Source: Sphingomonas sp. 1F27F7B (GTDB lineage Bacteria > Pseudomonadota > Alphaproteobacteria > Sphingomonadales > Sphingomonadaceae). From it: a DNA stretch of 64,000 bases. Positions 57,713 through 64,000 of this stretch are shown in pieces (positions within the stretch are counted from its first letter, which is position 1; each line of letters opens with the position of its first letter). The notes under the pieces were generated by a model that was not told the DNA's origin, ran no database searches, and saw only the letters and a list, made by a program, of their open reading frames with translations. Both the position numbers and the translations under genes were made by a program. The stretch spans positions 1-64,000 of the forward strand of contig NZ_SCMK01000001.1 of NCBI RefSeq assembly GCF_005503355.1. The letters run 5' to 3'.

Positions 57713-58950
57713 ATCCTCTCCTCCTTCACCAAGGTGAGCTGGACGACATCTATCCCGCCGCCTCTGAATCCACCCTCGCAATACATGAGATAATATCGCC
57801 ACAAATTCTTGAATATATTATCAAAATTCTCAGGAAGCGCATGTGCTTCCACTGCTGCGTCAAAGGCTTCGCGCCAGCGCCGCAGCGTCTCGGCATAATC
57901 CGGGCCGAAACTGACGCGATCGCGCCAGGACAGACCCCGCGCTTCGGCAAGTGTCTTCAACCGCGCTTCCGAGAGCAGCATGCCGCCTGGGAAGACATAG
58001 GCCTGGATGAAATCGACATTGGCAGCATAGTCTTCGAAGAACGCGTCATCGAAAGTGATGATTTGCAGCGCCGCGTGCCCGCCGGGCTTCAACGCCCGGG
58101 CGATTGCGTCCAGATAGGCTGGCCAATATTCCCGCCCCACCGCTTCGGCCATCTCGATGCTGGCGACCGCATCATAGCTTCCGGTGACGTCGCGATAGTC
58201 GGTGAGCGTGAAGCGCGCGCCCCGGGGCACGCGCGTTTCGGCCCAGGCCTTTTGCTCGGTCGAAAGCGTGATGCCATGGACCGTGCGCCCTTCCCGCACC
58301 GCCAGTTCGGCGAAGCTGCCCCAGCCGCTGCCGATCTCCAGAATCTCGTCGCCGGGCCGGGTGGCCGTGCGAGCCAGGATCGCGGCGAGCTTCTCTTGTT
58401 GCGCTTCCTCCAGCGACTGGTCCGGCGCGGCGAAGAGCGCGCTCGAATAAGTCATGCCGGGATCGAGCCAGAGGCGGTAGAAGTCGTTGCCCAGATCATA
58501 GTGGAAATGGATGTTCCGGCGCGAGCCGCGGCGATCGTTGCGCCGCATCGCATGGATCAGGCGCTTGATGCGCAGCGACGGGCCGGTCGCCCGGGCCTGG
58601 CGGGCGAGTTCCGCGCGATTGCTGCCGAACAATGCGAAGAGCGCTACCGGATCCGGGCTGGTCCATTCGCCGCTGGCCCAGGCCTGGTACCAGCCGATCG
58701 AGCCGCCGACCGCCAAGCGGAGCAACGCGCGCCAGCTGCGCAGGTCAACCACCGCTACAGGGCCCTCCTCCCGGCCGCCAAGCAGCCGCGCGGTGCCGTC
58801 GGGCAGGGTGAGCGTCAGGCTGCCCCTGGCGATGGCGGCATCGATCCGGTCGAGCTGACGGCGGAAGAACGGAGCGAGCGCTCGCGAGAGCCATCCCCCG
58901 CCTCGCGGAGCGGGATCGTTCGAGATGGACTGGCTCAGCGGCGCGTGCAT
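57709..58950 (-). CDS. Cyclopropane-fatty-acyl-phospholipid synthase-like methyltransferase
   Basis: The 413-residue SAM-dependent enzyme has the CFA signatures HYDLGNDFYRLWLDPGMTYS and EILEIGSGWGSFAELAVREG, then MAEAVGREYWPAYLDAIARA and the C-terminal NLWRYYLMYCEGGFRGGGID. It likely methylenates or methylates unsaturated membrane acyl chains. It is translationally coupled to the serine hydrolase downstream. Confidence 0.88.
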   Translation of the reverse strand: MHAPLSQSISNDPAPRGGGWLSRALAPFFRRQLDRIDAAIARGSLTLTLPDGTARLLGGREEGPVAVVDLRSWRALLRLAVGGSIGWYQAWASGEWTSPDPVALFALFGSNRAELARQARATGPSLRIKRLIHAMRRNDRRGSRRNIHFHYDLGNDFYRLWLDPGMTYSSALFAAPDQSLEEAQQEKLAAILARTATRPGDEILEIGSGWGSFAELAVREGRTVHGITLSTEQKAWAETRVPRGARFTLTDYRDVTGSYDAVASIEMAEAVGREYWPAYLDAIARALKPGGHAALQIITFDDAFFEDYAANVDFIQAYVFPGGMLLSEARLKTLAEARGLSWRDRVSFGPDYAETLRRWREAFDAAVEAHALPENFDNIFKNLWRYYLMYCEGGFRGGGIDVVQLTLVKEERI

Positions 58951-58996
58951 TGCGACGCGAACAATGCACGCGCCAGCGAGTCGGGCAAGCCCAAGG

Positions 58997-60178
58997 TCAG
59001 CCCTGGAGCTCGGCGCGGCGCTTCACGCGCGCTCCGTTGAAGAGATAGCGCAGCGCCGGGCTCAGCCTGATCAGCTTCCAGATCCCATAGGAACCGAAAA
59101 AGGCAGCGAGGCAGAGCAGGATGAACTTGGGCCAGATCGGGATCGGCAGCAAGTCGATCCAGGGCGTCGCCAGCACGATCAGCGGTTCGTGGAACAGATA
59201 GATGACAAACGATGCCGAGACGAGCGCCTTTACCCAGCGGCGCTCGCCATCGATGAAATGGGCAAGCGCGCCGAGCGAGGCCTGGGTGAGGCAGATCGCC
59301 GATATGCCGGTGAGCACCGGACGCCAGACCAGCGGGATCGAGCGGGCGGCGAAGACCACGACCAGGCTTGCGGCGAGCCCGGCCAGGAACAACGCCCAGG
59401 AGAAGCGGGCGAAGCGCCGGTCGAGCGCGGGGATGCGCTGGAGCATCGCCCCGAGGACGAACCAGGGCAGATAGTCGAGCGCATAGCGGGCGGAGAGGAA
59501 GTTGATCGCGAAATTGTCCAGATAGCGATGGCGCTCGAGCTGGAGCGCGCCCAGGCCGCACAGGCCGAGGACGATGCCGGTGGCGAGCGTGATCGGCACG
59601 AACCAGCGGATCAGGCCGCGCTGCTCGCCCGCGAGTTCGGCCTGGGCCAGCCCGGGAAACAGCCAGACCAGGCCGGCAAGCCCGGCGGTGTAGTAGAGCA
59701 GCACCTGGACGAACCAGAGATGCTCGAACGGATTGCGCTCCGCCCAGGTCATGATTTCCCACCAGCGCGCCACGGGTTGCGGATGGCCGGTCTCGAGCAG
59801 AAGCAGGAAGTGCATCGCCGGCACCAGCAACAGGGTCCCCGCGAGGAAGGGCGGCACGAGCCGGTGAAGGCGCGACGGCAGATAGCTTGCCACCGGACGG
59901 CGCTGGAGCAGCATCGCGGCGAAATAGCCGGCGATCATGTAGAAGCCGGGCATGCGGAACAGGTGGAGATAGTCGGCGAGTTGGATGAAGTCGCGCGACC
60001 GCTCCTCCATGTTGGCGATCCACGGCCCGGGACGCACGGTGAGCGCGGCATGATAGGGAATGCCGAACAGCAGGAACACCGCCCGCAGCGCATCGAGATC
60101 ATGCCGGCGCGCGCGCTCGCTAGGCGCGCGGAACAGGGTGGAGGCGCCGTTGCCGGGGGTCATCGCCGATAGACGCAC
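58997..60178 (-). CDS. Acyltransferase 3-family membrane protein (OpgC/MdoC-like)
   Basis: The 393-residue protein has about ten membrane segments and the family start RRHDLDALRAVFLLFGIPYH, with the conserved FRMPGFYMIAGYFAAMLLQR. It probably transfers acyl or succinyl groups to periplasmic or envelope glycans. It is encoded on the same strand as the ferredoxin-oxidoreductase genes but 105 bases downstream. Confidence 0.83.
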   Translation of the reverse strand: MRLSAMTPGNGASTLFRAPSERARRHDLDALRAVFLLFGIPYHAALTVRPGPWIANMEERSRDFIQLADYLHLFRMPGFYMIAGYFAAMLLQRRPVASYLPSRLHRLVPPFLAGTLLLVPAMHFLLLLETGHPQPVARWWEIMTWAERNPFEHLWFVQVLLYYTAGLAGLVWLFPGLAQAELAGEQRGLIRWFVPITLATGIVLGLCGLGALQLERHRYLDNFAINFLSARYALDYLPWFVLGAMLQRIPALDRRFARFSWALFLAGLAASLVVVFAARSIPLVWRPVLTGISAICLTQASLGALAHFIDGERRWVKALVSASFVIYLFHEPLIVLATPWIDLLPIPIWPKFILLCLAAFFGSYGIWKLIRLSPALRYLFNGARVKRRAELQG

Positions 60179-60283
60179 CGGAGCGGCGCAAGTTCAAGCG
60201 GGATGTGGCCGGCGCTGGCACGGATCAACATGAACGGTGCGATAGGGCCGGCCGCGCCCAATGCAAGCCGATAGCGATAACAA

Positions 60284-61318
60284 TCAGAGTTTGTGCGGCT
60301 CCTTGTCGACCATCCAGGTCTGGCCCCTGGAGACGAGCTTCTGGAGATCGGCGGTCTTGCCCACGCTCGCCGCCCTGTTCTGGGCGACGACTGCGCTCTC
60401 GAAGGTGGGCGCAGGATCGTCGTAGAGCACGCCGAGCGCCATCGGGAACGGGCCGAACGGCATCTCCACCAGCATATGGGCGATGGCGCGATTGGTGACG
60501 TTGTGGACGATCACCTCCGCCCCCGCCCAATCGCCGTCGGTCACGTCGACGACCTTGAGGGTCAGCCTTTCCCTGTCGAGCGCGATCCCCTTGGTGCCGC
60601 CGGCGAACAGCATCGGCTGGCCATGCTCGACCCAGAGCTGGCCGAGCGCGGCATTGGGCTTGGCAGTGAAGGGTTCGAAGACCTCGTCATTGTAGACGAT
60701 GCAATTCTGGAAGATCTCGACGAACGCCGCGCCCTGATGGGCATGGGCGGCCTTGAGGACGCTCGGCAGGTTCTTGTGCACGTCGATCCCGCGCGCGACG
60801 AAGCGGGCTCCGGCCCCCAGCGCAAAGGCGCAGGGCTTGGCGGGATGATCTACCGAGCCGAACGGCGTGGAGGGCGAACGCGTGCCTTCGCGGCTCGTCG
60901 GCGAATATTGGCCCTTGGTAAGGCCGTAGATCTCGTTGTTGAACAGCAGGAACTGGCAGTTCAGGTTGCGCCTGAGCAGGTGCATCGTGTGGTTGCCGCC
61001 GATCGACAGCGCATCGCCGTCGCCGGTGATGATCCACACATCGAGATCCGGATTGGCGAGCTTCACTCCCGTCGCCACCGCCGGCGCGCGGCCGTGGATG
61101 GTGTGGAAGCCATAAGTCTCCATGTAATAGGGGAAACGCGACGAGCAGCCGATGCCGCTGACGAACACCGTGTTCTCCGGCGAGACGCCCAGCTCGGGCA
61201 TGGTGCGCTGTACGGCCTTGAGGATCGCATAGTCGCCGCAGCCGGGGCACCAGCGGACCTCCTGGTCGGTCTCCCAGTCCTTGGGGGTGCTCGGCTTGAT
61301 CGTGGTGATCTCGTTCAT
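60284..61318 (-). CDS. korB: 2-oxoacid:ferredoxin oxidoreductase, beta subunit
   Basis: The ATG at 61318 overlaps the stop of the small zinc-ribbon gene. The 344-residue subunit has VRWCPGCGDYAILKAVQRTM, the CSSRFPYYMETYG segment with an Fe-S cysteine, and the TPP/Mg site GDGDALSIGGNHTMHLLRRN followed by FLLFNNEIYGLTKGQYSPTS. With KorA it decarboxylates 2-oxoglutarate (or another 2-oxoacid) to the acyl-CoA and reduces ferredoxin. Confidence 0.9.
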   Translation of the reverse strand: MNEITTIKPSTPKDWETDQEVRWCPGCGDYAILKAVQRTMPELGVSPENTVFVSGIGCSSRFPYYMETYGFHTIHGRAPAVATGVKLANPDLDVWIITGDGDALSIGGNHTMHLLRRNLNCQFLLFNNEIYGLTKGQYSPTSREGTRSPSTPFGSVDHPAKPCAFALGAGARFVARGIDVHKNLPSVLKAAHAHQGAAFVEIFQNCIVYNDEVFEPFTAKPNAALGQLWVEHGQPMLFAGGTKGIALDRERLTLKVVDVTDGDWAGAEVIVHNVTNRAIAHMLVEMPFGPFPMALGVLYDDPAPTFESAVVAQNRAASVGKTADLQKLVSRGQTWMVDKEPHKL

Positions 61319-61467
61319 TGCACTCGCTTCCCAGTCGCACGCCATTGTGCGCGTGCTTCGTTCAACGACATGTGGCTGGCCCCGCCGGCACGGCCGCAAA
61401 CGCCGCAGATGCCATGGTCATCCGCTTCCGTCTCGGTTTCGCCGCAAGCTGGGCAAGCAGGGGTCAC
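61315..61467 (-). CDS. 50-residue four-cysteine zinc-ribbon-like protein between korA and korB
   Basis: A GTG two bases after the korA stop opens a 50-codon frame without internal stops. Its TGA overlaps the korB ATG (ATGA). The product has two CxxC pairs (PACPACGETE and GICGVCGRAG), the layout of a small zinc ribbon or rubredoxin-like knuckle, then a basic helix (SLNEARAQWRATGKRVQ). The tight coupling on both sides argues that it is a real gene. It may act in assembly, or bind metal or an electron carrier for the oxidoreductase. The role is inference. Confidence 0.7.
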   Translation of the reverse strand: MTPACPACGETETEADDHGICGVCGRAGGASHMSLNEARAQWRATGKRVQ

Positions 61468-61469
61468 GC

Positions 61470-63413
61470 TCAAGGGTTCACCGCCTCCGGGCTGGGAAGC
61501 TGGCTGCCGCCGGGCGGGAGCTCCTGGTCGAAGTCCGCGCCGATATGCTGCGCGATCGCCGCTTCGATCTCGGCGATGCGGAAGGGCTGGCCGGAGACCT
61601 TGGTGAGCGACCTGGCATCGACGAGATACTGGTCGCGCAGCAGCGTCTTGAGCTGGCCGGTATTCATTTCCGGTACGAGAACATGCTCGTAACTCTTTAA
61701 AAGTGCACCAAGATTCTTCGGAAGCGGCCAGATGTGGCGGATATGGACATGGCTGACGTCATGCCCCCTGCCCCGCGCTCGCCGCACCGCCTGGGCGATC
61801 GGGCCATAGGTGGAGCCCCAGCCGACCACGACGAGCTTGCCGCCCGCCCGGCCCTGCTCGACTGCCTGATCGGGCACCTCGATGCCCAGCACCTTGTCGC
61901 GGCGCGTGTCGGTCATCGCCTGATGGTTGGCGGGGGAATAGTCGATATTGCCCGACCCCTGCGCCTTCTCGATGCCGCCGATGCGATGGAGCAGGCCCGG
62001 CGTGCCCGGTTTCACCCAAGGGCGCTTGAGCTTCGCGTCCCGGCCATAGGGCTGGAACTTCTCACCCTCGGGCGGGACTTCGGTGTGGAAGGTCACCGGG
62101 AACGGCGCATAGCTGCTCATGTCCGGCACCTTCCAGGGCTCGGCGGCATTCTGGAGATAGCCATCGGTGAGCAGCATCACCGGAGTCATATATTGCGTGG
62201 CGATACGCACCGCCTCGATCGCGACGTCGAAGCAGTCGGCGGCCGAGCGCGCGGCGATCACCGGGACCGGTGCGTCACCATTTCTGCCGTAAACTGCTTG
62301 ATATAGATCGGACTGCTCAGTTTTCGTGGGAAGTCCGGTCGAGGGGCCGCCGCGCTGGGCGTTGACGATCACCAGCGGCAATTCGGTCATGATCGCCAGG
62401 CCGATCGCTTCCGTCTTGAGCGCGATGCCGGGCCCCGACGAGCAAGTGACGCCAAGGCTGCCCGCATAGGCGCTGCCCAGCGCCGAGGCGACCGCGGCGA
62501 TCTCGTCCTCCGCCTGGAAGGTGGTGACGTCATATTCCTTGTAGCGCGACAGCGTGTGCAGGATCGCGCTGGCCGGGGTGATCGGATAGCCGCCGAAGAA
62601 CATCGGCAGGTTCGCCAGCTGCGCGCCCGCGACCAGGCCGAGCGAGATCGATTCGGCACCGGTCACGGTCCGATAAAGCCCCGGCTCGGCGGGGGCGGCG
62701 GCGACGTGACGCTGGCTGATGCCCATTGCCCCCAGCTCGGCCGTCTCGCCATAGGCATGGCCGGCGTTCAGCGCGGCGATGTTCGCCTCGGCCAGCCCGG
62801 GCGCCTTGGCGAACTTGGCCTTGAGCCAGTCGACCAGCGGCTGGCGGTCGCGATCGAACATCCAGAGCGCCAGCCCGAGCGTCCACATGTTCTTGCAGCG
62901 CAGCGCTTCCTTGTTGCCGAGGCCGAAGGGCTTCACCGCATCCAGGGTGAGCTGGGAGATGTTGAGCTTCAGCAATTGCCACTTGGCGAGGCTGCCGTCC
63001 TCGAGCGGATTGGCGGCGTATTTCGCCTTGTCGAGGTTGCGCTGGCCGAACTCGCCCTCATCGGCGATGATCAGGCCGCCGGGCTTCAGCGCTTCGACAT
63101 TGGTCTTGAGCGCGGCCGGGTTCATTGCGACGAGCACGTCGGGCTGGTCGCCCGCGGTGTCGATCTGGGCCGAACCGAAATTGATCTGGAAGGCGGAGAC
63201 CCCGAACAGCGTGCCCTGCGGCGCGCGGATCTCGGCGGGGAAATCCGGGAAGGTGGCGAGGTCGTTGCCGGCCAGTGCGGTCGACAGCGTGAACTGGCCG
63301 CCGGTAAGCTGCATGCCGTCGCCGGAATCGCCGGCGAAGCGAACCACGATCGCTTCGGGTGCGGGATGCGCCGACGCCTCTTCGGGCGTGAGCGTGTGCG
63401 CGGCAGTCGCCAT
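61470..63413 (-). CDS. korA: 2-oxoacid:acceptor oxidoreductase, fused gamma-alpha subunit
   Basis: The 647-residue protein has an N-terminal gamma domain (VVRFAGDSGDGMQLTGGQFT, VLVAMNPAALKTNVEALKPG) followed by the alpha pyrimidine-binding domain (GYPITPASAILHTLSRYKEY, SSGPGIALKTEAIGLAIMTE, RGGPSTGLPTKTEQSD). It forms the oxidoreductase with KorB. The order korA, small Cys protein, korB is one operon. Confidence 0.92.
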   Translation of the reverse strand: MATAAHTLTPEEASAHPAPEAIVVRFAGDSGDGMQLTGGQFTLSTALAGNDLATFPDFPAEIRAPQGTLFGVSAFQINFGSAQIDTAGDQPDVLVAMNPAALKTNVEALKPGGLIIADEGEFGQRNLDKAKYAANPLEDGSLAKWQLLKLNISQLTLDAVKPFGLGNKEALRCKNMWTLGLALWMFDRDRQPLVDWLKAKFAKAPGLAEANIAALNAGHAYGETAELGAMGISQRHVAAAPAEPGLYRTVTGAESISLGLVAGAQLANLPMFFGGYPITPASAILHTLSRYKEYDVTTFQAEDEIAAVASALGSAYAGSLGVTCSSGPGIALKTEAIGLAIMTELPLVIVNAQRGGPSTGLPTKTEQSDLYQAVYGRNGDAPVPVIAARSAADCFDVAIEAVRIATQYMTPVMLLTDGYLQNAAEPWKVPDMSSYAPFPVTFHTEVPPEGEKFQPYGRDAKLKRPWVKPGTPGLLHRIGGIEKAQGSGNIDYSPANHQAMTDTRRDKVLGIEVPDQAVEQGRAGGKLVVVGWGSTYGPIAQAVRRARGRGHDVSHVHIRHIWPLPKNLGALLKSYEHVLVPEMNTGQLKTLLRDQYLVDARSLTKVSGQPFRIAEIEAAIAQHIGADFDQELPPGGSQLPSPEAVNP

Positions 63414-63491
63414 GGCCGATATCCTGCGGTTTTCTATCGTTACAGAGATGTGTACGCCCCAATTTCCTCCAACCCAAAGTAGAAAATGCCC

Positions 63492-64000
63492 TCAGCCCCG
63501 CAAAGGCGCCTTCGCGGCCCTGCCACCCAGGGCCAGGATGGAGGCGACATGGCGCTGCGAGACTTCGAGCGCATCCTCGCCATAGCCGCCGCCCAGCGCA
63601 CTGGCGAAGGGGATGCCGCGTGACGTCATGGCGCCAGCCAGCCAGCGGTCACGGTCGATCAACCCCCCATAGCTGAGCGACAGGCGACCGAGCCGGTCGC
63701 CGGCAAGCGGATCGACGCCGGCCTGATAGAGGACGAGATCGGGGGAGAAACCGTCGAGCAGGGGCGTCAGCGTGCGCGCCAGCGTTTCGAGATATTCCTC
63801 GTCGCCCACCCCGTCGGGCAGCGGCACGTCGAGCGTCGAGCGCGCCTTGCGGACCGGAAAGTTCTTCTCTGCGTGGATCGAATAGGTGGCGATCTCGGGC
63901 CGTCCCGCCGTGAGCGCAGCGGTGCCGTCGCCCTGATGGACGTCGCAATCGACGATCAGGACGCGGTGACCCTCCTCCGCCAGCCGGGTCGCGGCGATGG
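63492..64000 (-). CDS. Histone-deacetylase-family hydrolase (5' end outside window)
   Basis: The frame runs off the right edge. The visible part has the zinc/active-site segment LIVDCDVHQGDGTAAL, then YSIHAEKNFPVRK, PDLVLYQAGVDPLAGDRLGR with the second Asp ligand, and SALGGGYG. These are typical of class II-like bacterial HDAC/acetoin-utilisation-type deacetylases. About half of the protein is missing. Confidence 0.88.
   Translation of the reverse strand, partial: IAATRLAEEGHRVLIVDCDVHQGDGTAALTAGRPEIATYSIHAEKNFPVRKARSTLDVPLPDGVGDEEYLETLARTLTPLLDGFSPDLVLYQAGVDPLAGDRLGRLSLSYGGLIDRDRWLAGAMTSRGIPFASALGGGYGEDALEVSQRHVASILALGGRAAKAPLRG

Overview
The window looks like a chromosomal segment of a Sphingomonadaceae alphaproteobacterium (Sphingomonas-like). 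Most of it is GC-rich, with long open frames on both strands. The right end has housekeeping genes in tight operons: purF, hisI, a fused 2-oxoacid:ferredoxin oxidoreductase alpha subunit with its beta subunit, and a cyclopropane-fatty-acid-synthase-like gene. A DUF6481-type protein fits the same group. The assignment is inferred from gene content; no rRNA or tRNA gene is visible.

Layout. (1) 1-9.5 kb is mosaic and partly AT-rich: an RHS toxin with a putative membrane immunity protein, IS5 debris around a dGTPase fragment, a large nuclease/P-loop ATPase that is probably defensive, a 3'-altered SIR2 gene, an antitoxin remnant and a RepB/ParB gene broken by a TAG. (2) 9.5-18.8 kb is a small biosynthetic cluster: a TetR regulator, six overlapping genes (KAS III, extended SDR, metallo-beta-lactamase fold, ATP-grasp, GNAT-like, Rieske oxygenase) and an F390-synthetase/phenylacetate-CoA-ligase-type adenylating enzyme. 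It is bracketed by an inverted duplication of the ligase/Rieske pair; the left ligase and the right Rieske gene are dead, and each surviving partner lies at the opposite end. (3) 19-24.2 kb is an RHS system split over three secreted proteins, ending in a lipase-like tip. (4) 24.4-25.1 kb holds a truncated VirB2 pilin and an integrase remnant.

(5) 25.4-36.7 kb is a defence island: Vsr, a C5-cytosine methyltransferase, a MutL/MORC-like GHKL ATPase, a Z1 helicase, a DUF4420 PD-(D/E)XK protein and AIPR form one overlapping operon, which meets an AspBHI-like modification-dependent endonuclease tail to tail. (6) 36.8-50.5 kb is IS-rich and encloses an ethanol-oxidation operon (aldehyde dehydrogenase, Zn alcohol dehydrogenase, DUF779-acetyl-CoA synthetase fusion) beside a GAF-Fis regulator with no AAA+ domain. 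An IS630-family transposon carrying a serine hydrolase gene has inserted at a TA inside an IS5 transposase; removing it restores the IS5 reading frame. (7) 50.5-64 kb is ordinary core chromosome. It contains one easily missed gene: a 50-residue four-cysteine protein encoded between the two ferredoxin-oxidoreductase subunits.

The most unusual items are the reciprocally degenerate biosynthetic cluster, the DUF779-Acs fusion, the passenger-carrying IS630 element, the MORC/Z1/AIPR defence operon and the small zinc-ribbon gene.
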